Positions 43,190 to 52,735 are shown, numbered from the stretch's first letter. The stretch: 64,000 bases of DNA from Egibacter rhizosphaerae (GCF_004322855.1 NZ_CP036402.1:868001-932000); one strand, 5' to 3'. Notes: generated from the letters alone by a model not told the origin. Numbers and translations: made by a program.

Positions 43190-43757
43190 AGGGGAACCGC
43201 TCGGTTGCCTCGACGAGCCCACGACGGGCCTCGACCCCCAGAGCCGGGCCAACCTCTGGGAGCACGTGCGCGGCTTGCGCAGCGGCCGCGGGGCGACCGT
43301 CGTGCTGACCACGCACTACCTCGAAGAGGCGGACGCGCTGTGCGACCGGGTCCTCATCATCGATGCCGGCCGGGTCGTCGCCGCCGACACGCCGGACGCG
43401 CTCAAGCGTCGCGTCTCCGGCGACGTGGTAACGCTCGACCTCTCGGAGGAGGCGGCGCTCGCTCGTGCCGAGCAGGAGCTCGCCGGCCTGCCGGACGTCC
43501 GCGACGTCCACGCCGAGCACCACAACGTCCGGCTGACGGTCGACGAGGGCGAGCGGACGGTGCTCGCGCTCGTGCGCCGCCTCGACGACGCCGGGATCGA
43601 CGTGGGCGGGTTCAGCGTCATGCGGCCCAGCCTCGACGACGTGTTCCTCACGCTGACCGGCCGCTCGCTGCGCGATGCCGAGCACGCCCCGACCGCCGAC
43701 CACACCGACGCCCCCGCCGACCCGCTGCCCGTCGGCGGCGGGGACCGCCACGCCTGA
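43190..43757 (+). pseudogene. DrrA-like ABC ATP-binding protein, C-terminal fragment
   Basis: Starts within Walker B (CLDEPTTGLDPQSRANLWE), then the H-loop VVLTTHYLEEADALCDRVLI and the DrrA-type C-terminal domain ending PSLDDVFLTLTGRSLRDAE. Walker A and the signature motif are missing, lost at the junction with the AraC fragment at about 43170-43195. It is followed 11 bases later by its permease partner. Confidence 0.85.
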
Positions 43758-43768
43758 CAGGAGGCCCC

Positions 43769-44526
43769 GTGTTCCGTGGCACCTGGCTCGTCTACCAGCG
43801 CGCGCTGCGACTGCAGCTGCGCGAACCCGTCTGGGTCGTGTTCGGGGTGGCCCAACCGGCCCTGTACCTGACCCTCTTCGGGCCGCTGCTCGAGCCCATG
43901 GCCGGCGCTCCAGGGTTCGGCGACGGCGACCCCTGGCTGGTCTTCACCCCGGGCATGGTGCTGTTGCTCGCGTTGTTGGCGCCGCCTTCGCCGGCTTCGG
44001 CATCCTCGCCGAGAAGCGGGAAGGGGTCATCGAGCGCGAGCGGGTGACGCCCGCCCGTCGCGGTGCGCTGCTGACCGGCCGCGTGCTGTCGACGTTGACG
44101 GCGCTGTTGGTGCAGTCGCTGCTGCTGGTCCTGATCGCGGTCGCGTTCTTCGGGTTGCGGCCGAGCCCCGGTGGGGTGGTCCTCACGCTGCTCCTCGTGG
44201 CGTTGCTCGGCGCCACCTTCGCGTCGCTCTCCTACGCCCTGGGGCTCGTCGCTCCCGGCGAGGACACCGTCGCGTCGGTGCTCAACAGCGTGACCCTGCC
44301 GCTGCTGTTGCTGTCCGGCATCCTCCTGCCGATGTCGCTCGGGCCGACGTGGCTCTACAACCTCTCGCGCGCGAACCCCGTCTCCTACCTCGTCGACGCC
44401 GCCCGGGACCTGTTCGCCGGCCAGTTCGCGACCGGAGACGTCGTCGCCGGCTTCGTCATCGCGGCCGTGCTGGCCCTGGTCGGCGGGATCGTCGGTACCC
44501 GGACGTTCCAGCGCGCGTCGAGCTGA
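43769..44526 (+). pseudogene. DrrB-like ABC-2 permease, one-base frameshift
   Basis: GTG 43769 with AGGAGG upstream opens YQRALRLQLREPVWVVFGVA and the first membrane helices. A one-base loss near 43977 separates this from GAAFAGFGILAEKREGVIER, the conserved EKREGTxE-like loop, and four more membrane segments ending at 44526. Apart from the shift the permease is complete, but its ATPase is truncated, so the exporter is dead in this locus. Confidence 0.85.
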
Positions 44527-44577
44527 CCCGCGGCCCCGTGCAGTCGCCTCGTGACGCGATCGGGCACGGAGCCGCGC

Positions 44578-45117
44578 TCACGGCGCGGTCATCGAGGCGA
44601 GCCTCGTGACCGTGTTCCAGTGCCGGGCGGTGCCGACCGTGCCCAGTTGCCGCTCGAGGTAGTCGAGCGTGAGCTTCGAGCGGCCGGCGCCGTTCGGGTA
44701 GTGCAGGTAGATCTCCCGCCCGGCGACCGCGAAGGCGTCGGGCGGGGATCGGTCGGGATCGAGGCCGTCCACGCGCTGGGCCGGTGGTGCCGCCGCGAGG
44801 AACGCCACGTGCAGCGACTTCGGGCCGGACGCCCGGGCGAGGAACGGGTTGTCGGCGACGACGGCGGCGAGGTCTCCGTGGGTCCGCAGCAGCACCCGGA
44901 TCTCGAAGCCGAACCGGTCGGCCAGCGCGGCCTCCACGGTCCCGACGAGGTCCTCGGGGTCGTCCGACGGCGCGGCGAACGCCACGTTGCCGCTCTGCAG
45001 GTAGGTCTCGACGTCGGTCAGCCCCAGGTCGCCGAGCGTCTCGCGCAGCTCGGCCATGGGCACTCGGGCGCGGCCCCCGACGTTGATGCCGCGCAGCAGG
45101 AAGACCATATGGCTCAT
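44578..45117 (-). CDS. DUF1697 domain protein
   Basis: 179-residue cytosolic protein of the DUF1697 family, with the hallmark N-terminus VFLLRGINVGGRARVPMAEL, the QSGNVAF motif and the C-terminal region NTVTRLASM. Function unknown. Start 45117 is chosen; 45123 is equally possible. Last gene of a minus-strand cluster with two VOC proteins and an AraC regulator, separated by 90 bases from the VOC gene upstream. Confidence 0.92.
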   Translation of the reverse strand: MSHMVFLLRGINVGGRARVPMAELRETLGDLGLTDVETYLQSGNVAFAAPSDDPEDLVGTVEAALADRFGFEIRVLLRTHGDLAAVVADNPFLARASGPKSLHVAFLAAAPPAQRVDGLDPDRSPPDAFAVAGREIYLHYPNGAGRSKLTLDYLERQLGTVGTARHWNTVTRLASMTAP

Positions 45118-45207
45118 GGGCACCCCATACCCTCCGTCGGTCCGCGGCGCACCGTAGCGGAGGGCGACGGTTCCGAGGGTCTGGGGGATACGCGCCCGCA
45201 GGGCCGG

Positions 45208-45624
45208 TCACTCCCCGGCGTAGGTGCCGAACGCCCAGAGGTTCCCCTCGACGTCGCGGACGGAGAAGTCCCGGGACCCGTAGTCCTCGTCGCGCAACTC
45301 GCGGACGACCTCCGCGCCGGCCGCCTTGGCCCGTCGGTAGAGCGCGTCCGGGTCGTCGGTGACGACGTAGGTGATGGCCGGGCACGCGGGCACGGAGGCG
45401 AAGGGCTCCTGCCCCGCGCCCCGGGAACCGAGCATGAGGCCCCCGCCGGGCCAGCGGAGCTCGGCGTGGACGACGAGGCGGTCGTCGCGTTCGTCCGGGT
45501 AGACGGCGACCTCCTCGAAGCCGAAGGCCTCGACGAGGAAGGCGATCGCGGCGCGGGCGTCGTCGTAGACGAGCACCGGCCAGACGGTGACGGGCGTGGT
45601 CGCATCGGTGGTTGAAGTGTCCAT
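45208..45624 (-). CDS. VOC family (PhnB/glyoxalase-like) protein
   Basis: 138-residue VOC-fold protein: VWPVLVYDDARAAIAFLVEA, the central MLGSRGAG, TYVVTDDPDALYRRAKAAGA and the terminal DYGSRDFSVRDVEGNLWAFG characteristic of PhnB-type VOC proteins. It begins 4 bases after the AraC stop, so the AraC regulator and this protein are co-transcribed. It may bind or detoxify a small molecule. Confidence 0.92.
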   Translation of the reverse strand: MDTSTTDATTPVTVWPVLVYDDARAAIAFLVEAFGFEEVAVYPDERDDRLVVHAELRWPGGGLMLGSRGAGQEPFASVPACPAITYVVTDDPDALYRRAKAAGAEVVRELRDEDYGSRDFSVRDVEGNLWAFGTYAGE

Positions 45625-45628
45625 GCGC

Positions 45629-46471
45629 TCAGTCTCCGTGGTCCGCGTCCGGTTCGTCTTGAACGAATGGGAGCTCCTCGGCGAGCCACACCGTCGGGGG
45701 GCAGCCGGCGAACCGGTTCCAGTCCCGCGTGAGATGGGACTGGTCGGCGTACCCGCACGTTGCCGCGACGGTGGCCAGGTCCGGGTGGTCGTCGCGGCCG
45801 AGCAGCCAGCGTGCCCGGTCGAAGCGCAGCACGCCGGCGGCCACCTTGGGTGGGAGTCCCAGCTCGCGACGGAAGCGCTCGGAGAAGTGCCGCCGGCTCC
45901 ACCCGAGCTCCCGGGCGAGCGCGCCGACGGGCACCGTGCCGCCGGACGCCTCGAGGCGTCGCCACGCCCACGCCACGTCGGCCGGCGTCCGGGTGCGGTC
46001 CCGCAAGGACGCGACGAGCACCTCGTCGAGGATCGCGAATCGCTCGCCCCACGTGCCCGCCTGCGCCGTCCGCTCGGGTAGCGTGGCCACGCCCCTGCCG
46101 AGCAGGTCGGTGAGCTCGACGACGGTCGAGGCGATCGCGCCGGCCGGCATGCCGAACAGCGCCCGCGCCCCGGTCGGTGCCAGCTCGACCCCGATGCCCA
46201 CCTGGTCCCCGTCGTGCGCGACGACCGCCGGGGCCCCCTGCAGCCCGCCGACCACGGCCGCGTACGAGCCGCCCGGCTGCGTCGGATCCGGCATCGCCGC
46301 TACCTCGATCGGCTCGGCGAGGCTCACGATGAACGTCAGGTGCCTGGAGGGCAGCCCGCGGTGGAGCCCGGCGGGGAAGCCGGCGAACCGGTACCCGACG
46401 TAGCGCTCGACCTCGGGCCGCAGGGCCTCGTGTGGAGGCCCGAACCAGACCTCCGTCACCTGCTCCATCAT
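45629..46471 (-). CDS. AraC family transcriptional regulator
   Basis: 280-residue regulator: N-terminal sensor domain (about 1-150) with PSRHLTFIVSLAEPIEV and ELAPTGARALFGMPAG, then an AraC domain with HTHs VPVGALARELGWSRRHFSER and LATVAATCGYADQSHLTRDW, ending RFAGCPPTVWLAEELPF. It is the intact counterpart of the split copy (50866 and 42728). It lies between two VOC genes, the likely targets. Confidence 0.93.
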   Translation of the reverse strand: MMEQVTEVWFGPPHEALRPEVERYVGYRFAGFPAGLHRGLPSRHLTFIVSLAEPIEVAAMPDPTQPGGSYAAVVGGLQGAPAVVAHDGDQVGIGVELAPTGARALFGMPAGAIASTVVELTDLLGRGVATLPERTAQAGTWGERFAILDEVLVASLRDRTRTPADVAWAWRRLEASGGTVPVGALARELGWSRRHFSERFRRELGLPPKVAAGVLRFDRARWLLGRDDHPDLATVAATCGYADQSHLTRDWNRFAGCPPTVWLAEELPFVQDEPDADHGD

Positions 46472-46535
46472 GAGATCGTACTGCCGCCCCGCTGCGTCCG
46501 TCGGCTCGGTGCGGTCGGCGTCCCTTCCTTCCGGC

Positions 46536-46916
46536 TCAGTCCTGGTGAGGCTCGAACAGTTCGACGACGTTGCCGGCAGGGTCGGCGACGAGGGCCTGTC
46601 GCCCGCCCATGCCGCTGACGACATCCGAGCGGAACGTCACCCCCGCGGCCCGGAGGGTCGCGACGAGCCCGTCCAGGTCCTCGACCGTCAGCTGGAAGCG
46701 GTTCCAGCCACCCGGTCGTGGACCGTCGTCGCCGCCACCGGCGCGGCCGGCGCCCCCGGCCCCGGGTGCGTTGAGCAGCAGCCGGAGGCGATCCTTGTGG
46801 AGCCTGGCGAACCCCGGCGCGGGGTGGAGGTCGACGTCGAACCCGAGATGGTCACGGTAGAAGGCGATGGCTTGCTCGACGTCGTCGACGATGTAGCGCA
46901 CGCTCACGACATCCAT
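46536..46916 (-). CDS. VOC family protein
   Basis: 126-residue VOC protein: SVRYIVDDVEQAIAFYRDHL at the start, RLRLLLNAPG, FQLTVEDLDGLVATLRAAGV and terminal VADPAGNVVELFEP, whose final Glu is the usual metal ligand. A Gly/Ala-rich loop (GAGGAGRAGGGDDG) is inserted between the two modules. First gene of the VOC-AraC-VOC-DUF1697 cluster. Confidence 0.92.
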   Translation of the reverse strand: MDVVSVRYIVDDVEQAIAFYRDHLGFDVDLHPAPGFARLHKDRLRLLLNAPGAGGAGRAGGGDDGPRPGGWNRFQLTVEDLDGLVATLRAAGVTFRSDVVSGMGGRQALVADPAGNVVELFEPHQD

Positions 46917-46979
46917 GGCGCCCTCCGTGGTCGGGTCGGCGGTGTCGTACCGCGAAGATACGCAACCCCGGTCACCGTG

Positions 46980-49490
46980 TCAGGTTTCCCGTCGGCGCGC
47001 CCAGAGGACCAGCGCCCCCGGCTGCACGAGGATCGCGGCGAGCAGCGCGAACCCGATCCCGACGGACCCGAGCCGTCCCAGCGACTGCATCGGCGGCAGG
47101 TCGGAGAAGGACAGCACGACGAACGCGCCGAGCGTGGTGACGGCCGACCCCGTGAGCGCGGCCCCCGTCGCTCGCAGCGTGCGCTCGATCGCGATGTCGA
47201 CGTGGGCGTCCCGGAGGTCCTCGACGAACTGGTTGACGACGTGGACCCCGTAGGGCACCCCGATACCGACGGCGATGGCGGTCAGCGTCGCGGTCAGCAC
47301 GTTGAAGCTGACCCCGAGCAGCCACATCGTGCCGAGCAGCAACGCGGAGCTGACGACGGCCGGGACCATGGCGACGACCCCAGCACCCCCCGGCGATGAG
47401 CGAACGCGTAGTAGCCGGTGAGCAGCACCAGCACCACCACGAGGGTCGAACCGATCGCCCGCGCCTGGAACGCGCCGAGGTCGTCGCTCATCTCCGAGAC
47501 GATGATCGGCTCGCTCGTCACCGTCGCCGTGGCCCCAGCGCGCTCCACCGGCGCGAAGGCCGCCTCGACCCCGCGTCGGACGCTCTCGGCGCCGGCGTCG
47601 CCGGCGGTCGTGCGGATCTGCACGAGGGCCGCCTCACGGTCCGCGGACAGGAGCTGGGCCATCCGCGTCTCGCCGACCGCTTGGCGCAGTCCGTCGTAGA
47701 GCGCGTCGAGGTCCGCGTCGTCGGCGAACCCGTCGCCCGTCCAGACGTCCCCGGGTGGGCCGGACTGCGGCGCGTCGCCGGACCCGGCGTCGTCGCCATG
47801 CGCGGACGCGGGCTCCGCCGGCTGTTCGAGCATCGCCGCGGCGAGTGCGGCGACGGACAGCACCTGTGGGGTCCCGCCGACGGTGCGGACCCCTTCCAGG
47901 CCCGAGACCTCGCGCTCCGCCTCCCACAGGGCGTCGAGCACGGTGGGGTCGGTCAGGTCACCGTCGACGACCACGAACGTGGACTCGGTGACGCCGGCGC
48001 CGAACAGCTCCGCCTGGTGCGCGAGCGTGGCCTCCACCTCCGAGCCCTCGGGCACGAAGTCGTCGCGGTCGAACTCGACCTCCAGCTGGGTCGCGGCCAG
48101 CAACGACCCGGCGACGAGCCCCGCCGCGACCACGATCCCGGCGAAGGGGGCGCGGCGGGCCAGGCGGATCGGCCCGCGCATCAGCCCGGCGAGCCCGAGC
48201 TCCCGAACCGCGGTGGTCCCGTTGCTGCGGCTCCGGCCGTCCCGCCACACGCGGGCCGCGGGCACGAGAGACCCATGAGCAGGAAGGCGCACACCACGCC
48301 GGCCGCCACGAACACGCCGAAGTCGGCGAGCATCTGCAGCGGCGCGATCGCGATCGAGCCGAACCCGACGGCGGTCGCGGCCGTGGCGAGGACGAGCGCG
48401 GCGCCGACCGTGTGGAGTGCGCGCCCGGCTGCCGCCGGCGGCGGTTGTCCGGCCGCGCGCTGCTCGCGGTACCGGGCGGTCAGGTGCACCGAGTAGTCGA
48501 TCCCGAGGCCGACCAGCAGGACCGGGATGACCACCACCAGCTGGGTCAGCGGGCCGGTCCACCCGAGGTGCTGCGGGCCCAGCAGCGCCGCGAACCCGAG
48601 CGTCCAAACCACCGTGGCCACGAGCCCGGCGAACCCGACGGCCACGTCGAGCACCGACCGGTACGCGAGCGCCAGGATCAGCAGCACGGTCAGCAGCGCC
48701 GAGCCGAACAGCCTCGGAACCTCGCCCCGGATCGCCTCGAGCAGCCCCTCGCCGAAGAGACCGTCGGAGAACACGGTCACGTCGACCTCGGCCTGCGCGC
48801 CGTCCCCGGCTTCGGCGAAGGCGCCCTGCAGGCGCTCCCCGGCGTCGGTGCGTTCGCGCTCGGTGAGTCCGGGATCGAGCGGCACGACGAGCACGGTGGC
48901 GCGCGCGGTCCCCGCGTCGGCGTCGAAGTCGTCGGAGACCAGGCTCGCCAATTGCGGGTTCGTGGCCACCGCCTCACCGAGGGTCGCGCCCACCCGGGCG
49001 TCGCCCGTCACGTCGGGGCTCGTCACGTCGGGGCCCGTGGCATCGGGGTCCGTGGCATCGGGGTCCGTGGCATCGGGGCCCGTGACGGGTTGGTCCGGTG
49101 CCGCTGCGGTTCCCTCGGGGAGGCCCGCCGTCAGCGACAGCAGCTGCGGCCGACCTCCCTCGTCGGTGCGCGCGTCGCTGCCCAACGCCTCCACGGCGAC
49201 GTCCTCGGCAGCCAGGACGGCCTCGATGCCCCGAGCGCTGAGCAGATCTCCGCCGGGACCGGCTCGAGGATCACCTGCAGCGTCGCCGCCGGGTCGGTGA
49301 ACTCCTCGCGGACGCGGTCCATCGCCTGCACCGCCTCGGAGCCCTCGCGTCCGAGCTGGGTCAGGTCGACCTCGACCTCGAGGTCCGTCGCGAGCGCCGC
49401 CATGCCGACGGTGGCCGCCGCGAGCGTCACCAGCACCGACCGCGGCCACCGCGTGGCCACCGTCGCGAGCGCGTCGAGCAAGGTGCGCAT
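46980..49490 (-). pseudogene. MMPL-family RND transporter, three frameshifts
   Basis: About 830-codon MMPL-type exporter in four frame segments: first helix TRWPRSVLVTLAAATVGMAA; ARGIEAVLAAEDVAVEAL through the first membrane bundle with GLGIDYSVHLTARY; second half RRAPFAGIVVAAGLVAGSLL; final bundle LLGVSFNVLTATLTAIAVG with GVPYGVHVVNQF. Shifts lie near 49250, 48270 and 47385; no large part is missing. It could therefore be an assembly artefact or a recent pseudogene. The start at 49490 follows GGAGGG. It is controlled by the TetR-type protein upstream. Confidence 0.88.
49006..49080 (-). repeat. 15-bp tandem repeat x5 within MMPL gene
   Basis: Five head-to-tail 15-bp units (plus strand CGTGGCATCGGGGTC and variants with CGTCACGTCGGGGCT/C). 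They encode the pentapeptides GPDAT, DPDAT, DPDAT, GPDVT and SPDVT in the first extracytoplasmic loop. The period is a multiple of 3, so copy changes keep the frame. Confidence 0.85.
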
Positions 49491-49515
49491 CCGGCTGCCC
49501 CTCCGGGCTAATAAC

Positions 49516-49573
49516 TCAACAACTGATGAACTCATCCTACGCCGGGTCAAGAGCAGATGTCAACAGACGTTGA
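49516..49573 (-). promoter_or_regulatory. MMPL promoter with TetR-type operators
   Basis: -35 TTGACA (49563-49558) and -10 TAGGAT (49539-49534) on the minus strand, 18-bp spacer. TCAACAGACGTTGA (49560-49573) has arms TCAAC/GTTGA and overlaps the -35. TCAACAACTGATGA (49516-49529) is a weaker copy near the transcription start. The same arm pair occurs upstream of the TetR gene. Confidence 0.7.
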
Positions 49574-49618
49574 GTATTGAGCCCCGCAGCGCCGGGGCAT
49601 GGGCCGGGCTCGCCTCGG

Positions 49619-50212
49619 CTAGGCTCCGCCCACGTCGCCGCTGAGGTACCGCTGGAGCGTCGGAGCGACCGCGGCGACCACCATCTCGGGGTCCGCCGAG
49701 GCGAGCGGTTCGACCCGGGCGACGTGGCGCAGGATCGCGAGCCCCATGACCTGGGACGCCAGGAGCGTGGTGCGGAACCGATGTTGGTCGGGGGCGATCT
49801 CGACGACCAGCGGGGACACCATGGTCTCGAGCATGAACTCCCGCAACGTTCGCATGACCTGCTCGTCGGTCAGGGCCGACCGCAGGAGGGACTGCATCAT
49901 GGCCTGCCCGTTGTCGGTCCCCCAGACCTCGAGCAGGGTGCGGACGAGCCGCTCCCCGGCACGCTCCGCCTCACCGGGAAGCACCGATCCGACGACCGGG
50001 GTGGGATCGAACGGGAGCTCCAGGGACGCGACGAACAACTGCCGCTTGTTGCCGAAGTAGTGATGGACCAGCGCCGGGTCGACACCCGCGGCGGCGGCGA
50101 TCCGGCGGATCGTCGCTCCCGAGAAGCCGTCGACGGCGAACTGCTGCCGCGCCGCCGCGAGGATCTCGCTGCGCGTGTCGACGTTGCCGGGCCGTCTGCC
50201 GGTACGGGCCAT
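49619..50212 (-). CDS. TetR family transcriptional regulator
   Basis: 197-residue TetR regulator. HTH at about residues 14-60 (RSEILAAARQQFAVDG, AAAAGVDPALVHHYFGNKRQ). The C-terminal TetR_C_17-like domain includes LLRSALTDEQVMRTLREFML and RHVARVEPLASADPEMVVAA. It is immediately upstream of the MMPL exporter on the same strand. Identical TCAAC-N4-GTTGA sites in front of both genes imply it represses itself and the exporter. Confidence 0.92.
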   Translation of the reverse strand: MARTGRRPGNVDTRSEILAAARQQFAVDGFSGATIRRIAAAAGVDPALVHHYFGNKRQLFVASLELPFDPTPVVGSVLPGEAERAGERLVRTLLEVWGTDNGQAMMQSLLRSALTDEQVMRTLREFMLETMVSPLVVEIAPDQHRFRTTLLASQVMGLAILRHVARVEPLASADPEMVVAAVAPTLQRYLSGDVGGA

Positions 50213-50320
50213 CAGCCCGCCCTCAGTCGCTCCGGCCCCGGTGATCGAGCCACCCCGGAAGCAGGGCCGTGTCGCGAGTCCGTTCGCATCGCGGCCAAGC
50301 TAGCCGGGTGACGGGGGAAG

Positions 50321-50334
50321 TCAACGCCGGTTGA
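50321..50334 (-). promoter_or_regulatory. TetR autoregulatory operator
   Basis: TCAACGCCGGTTGA: arms TCAAC and GTTGA separated by 4 bp, identical in arm sequence and spacing to the site at 49560-49573. It lies 109 bases upstream of the TetR start. Confidence 0.6.
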
Positions 50335-50390
50335 ACCCCGGGACGCCCCTACCCCGGGACGCCCCCGCCAACCCCGGGACGCCCCCGCCG
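50335..50390 (+). repeat. three direct repeats of 16-20 bp
   Basis: ACCCCGGGACGCCCCT (50335), ACCCCGGGACGCCCCCGCCA (50351) and ACCCCGGGACGCCCCCGCCG (50371) follow each other without gaps, beginning one base after the operator. Function unknown; probably slippage-generated. Confidence 0.75.
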
Positions 50391-50394
50391 TCGG

Positions 50395-50865
50395 TTACCC
50401 GATGGTCGCGTCGGTCACCTCTCCGTCCTCGATGTGGAGGTTGACGCGGTCGGGACGGAAGTCGTCGGTGACGACGAATAGCTCGCCGTCGCGGTACACG
50501 ACGCGGACGCTCGCCCCCTCCGCCTCGAGACGCTCGGTCGCCTCCTGCTCGCCGAGGCCGACGAGGTCCTCCACGAGTGCCTCGAGGTCCGCGCTGGGGC
50601 CGTGATCGTCCGGTTCGTCTGGCGGGGGCTGCGGGGCCGGCAGCTCGCGCTCGCGGGGCGGCGCCGCCGGGTCGGGTTCGATCGGGAGTGTGTCGGCGTC
50701 GGCGGGCGGACGCTCGTACTCGAGGAACCCGTCCTCGATCGCCAGCGTCTGCCAGGGGCCGCCGTCCTCGTCGGTGAAGATGTAGGACGGCACCAGCCAC
50801 ATGGCGCGGTCGACGTCGGTGACGACGACGAGGCCCTCCTCGACGTCGACGAGGACCACTTCGAC
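50395..50865 (-). pseudogene. secreted-protein C-terminal fragment, I78/PASTA-like tail
   Basis: About 155 codons: strand-rich segment VVVTDVDRAMWLVPSYIFTD, an acidic Pro-rich linker (RERELPAPQPPPDEPDDHG), then LVGLGEQEATERLEAEGASV RVVYRDGELFVVTDDFRPDR VNLHIEDGEV, resembling I78/potato-inhibitor-type modules that end actinobacterial lipoproteins. The N-terminus with signal peptide is missing: upstream of 50865 the sequence becomes the AraC N-terminal fragment. Confidence 0.6.
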
Positions 50866-51229
50866 CGTCTGTTAGCTCACGCATCGGGACCCCGAAGGCG
50901 CGACGGGCGCCGGTCGGTGTCAGTTCGATCTCCAGGCCTTCGGTCTGCTCGGACGCATGCAGGTGCACGGGCCCGAGGTGCAGACCGGCCACGAAGCAGT
51001 CTGACGGTCGGGTCTCGGCGTCGAGTGTCGAGGTTGTGGTGACCTGGCCCTCCCAGGGCACCACGACGGAGACGTGGCTGCGGGGAAGCAGGCAGTACGC
51101 CGGAGCGGGCACGTCTCCCGCGATGAATGGGCGGTAGCCGCGGACCTGCGGCTGAAGCCACCTCGCGGGCGCGGCCAAGTCCCCGATCAGGGCAGCGGGC
51201 TCCGGTGTGGTGGCGGTTGGTCTGTTCAT
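50866..51229 (-). pseudogene. AraC-type regulator, N-terminal sensor half
   Basis: About 120 residues from ATG 51229: QPQVRGYRPFIAGDVPAPAY, LPRSHVSVVVPWEG, CFVAGLHLGPVHLHASEQTE, LEIELTPTGARRAFGVPMRE, matching the sensor domain of the intact AraC at 45629. The DNA-binding half is missing; similarity ends near 50866. The fragment at 42728-43165 supplies almost exactly the missing C-terminal part on the same strand. Confidence 0.75.
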
Positions 51230-51257
51230 CGTCCGGCCCTACCTCGTGGGGTTCCGT

Positions 51258-51701
51258 TCACTCCTTGGGCGCAGCGTCGTCATCGGCGACTCGCCGTGCC
51301 AAGGCTGCCAGCACAGCGGTGAACTGTTGCGTGGTCTCAGTAACCAGCCACCGACGGACCAAGGGGACTAGTAGCCCGCTCATCCTTTCCGTCTTCACGA
51401 CACGCACCTGGCCGCCGTCGGCAGGCTCGATCACGAACCGATGGATGGCCGTGAAGAGGCCCGGGACGAACGTGCGCCCGCGCTGCGCAAGCTCCCGTCC
51501 GGGCTCGATCCTGGTCAGGATCGGCCGGAACGTGAGTTCACGGCCGGTGGTGGTCCGGAGTGTCTCCCAACGCGAGCACCAGGCTCCAATTCACCTTGCC
51601 AGGCCACGACGTGCGGGGTTCCAGTCCGGATATCGATCCGGTCGGGCGAGCACGCCCCAAACCTGCGCCGCGGAGGCAGGGATCTCGATCTGCACAGTCA
51701 C
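51258..51701 (-). pseudogene. SRPBCC family protein, multiple frameshifts
   Basis: Starts TVQIEIPASAAQVWGVLARP DRYPDWNP, shifts near 51600 to ELEPGARV, then again near 51560 to LRTTTGRELTFRPILTRIEP GRELAQRGRTFVPGLFTAIH RFVIEPADGGQVRVVKTERM and ends VADDDAAPKE. All parts of a START-like SRPBCC protein are present in three frames, so only small indels separate it from a complete gene. Confidence 0.78.
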
Positions 51702-51865
51702 TTCGCACGACCACCAGTTCACGACTACTCCGTCCGACGCGCCCGCTTGCCACGACAGCTTCCGATCGCCGTCTGGTTTCGTCTTGAACAGATCGGACCT
51801 CGAGGGCCGTCGCCGTCACCGCACTCACCATCGAGCGGCCATTCCACAAGACAAGCAAGACGAGG

Positions 51866-52735
51866 TTACGGGTGCCGCCGAAATGTGTGTTCGAGATGGG
51901 CGATCGCGGCGTCTCGGTATCGCCGGTCACCGGCCTCGAAACCGAAGGCGAGGTCTTCGATCAGGGTGCAGCGTGCGTAGAACGCTATCCGGTCGCGGCT
52001 TCCGACACCCAACTCGCAGGAGTACTCGCCAAGGATCCGCTCCAGGACGCGAGGACCGAAGTCGCGGAACAGTCGGGCGAAGTCGCGGCAGGGGTCGGTC
52101 AGGGCCGCGTCGCTCCAGTCGATGATTCCGGTCAAGCGTCCGTCTTGCGGATCGACCAGCAGATGCTCGGCACCAAGATCGTTGTGACAGAGTGCGATCG
52201 CTGTCGGCTCGTGAGGTGTCGGAGAGGCGAGGAACGCCTCGAGCGCTCGCCGCGCATCGATCGGAAGCTCGCCGGCGATGCTGCGGTAGGTGTCCGCGGC
52301 GTCGTCACGCCAGGTCGGCAGCGGGTAAGGGTCCGGGGCTGCCATCTCAGAGGCCAACGTGATCGGTGTCGCATGGAGCTTCGAGAGGGCGTCGGCGAGC
52401 GGCGCTGCGACAGCCAGCGGGTCATTGACCCCCATGCCCAGCAGCGACCGGCCGGCAATGCGACGGCAGACGAGCACTCCACGACCCGCGTCGACGAGCA
52501 CGGGCACCGGGATCGCGATTCCGAGGCGACCAGAAAGGTAGGTGAGCAGCGACGCCTCGCGAACGAGCGCATGGCCGCGTGCAAGATCGTGCGTCCTCGC
52601 CACGCGTACGACGAGATCGTCGTCGGCGGCGTAGACCTCATGGTCGGTTCCGCTGCCCAGCAGCGACGTGGTCAGATCCGGGCGTTCGAGACGTCGGCGT
52701 AGCCACACAACCAGATCGTGCGCGGGTGCGGTCAT
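51866..52735 (-). CDS. aminoglycoside-phosphotransferase-fold (APH-like) kinase
   Basis: 289-residue APH-family protein. The nucleotide-binding N-lobe has GSGTDHEVYAADDDLVVRVA with the ATP-binding lysine replaced by Val-Arg; the catalytic loop is ALCHNDLGAEHLLVD (HxD then N-equivalent H), and the magnesium DxD-like loop GIIDWSDAALTDP. The family covers antibiotic and small-molecule kinases; true resistance cannot be inferred. The missing canonical lysine (VVRVA rather than VxK) is worth noting but Arg occurs in homologues. Confidence 0.88.
   Translation of the reverse strand: MTAPAHDLVVWLRRRLERPDLTTSLLGSGTDHEVYAADDDLVVRVARTHDLARGHALVREASLLTYLSGRLGIAIPVPVLVDAGRGVLVCRRIAGRSLLGMGVNDPLAVAAPLADALSKLHATPITLASEMAAPDPYPLPTWRDDAADTYRSIAGELPIDARRALEAFLASPTPHEPTAIALCHNDLGAEHLLVDPQDGRLTGIIDWSDAALTDPCRDFARLFRDFGPRVLERILGEYSCELGVGSRDRIAFYARCTLIEDLAFGFEAGDRRYRDAAIAHLEHTFRRHP

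Noticed and set aside
49006-49080. Possible CRISPR-like repeats
   Set aside because: Units are 15 bp, directly tandem with no spacers, and in frame within a transporter gene.
50335-50390. Possible CRISPR or replication iterons
   Set aside because: Only three GC-rich tandem copies without spacers; no cas or replication gene nearby.
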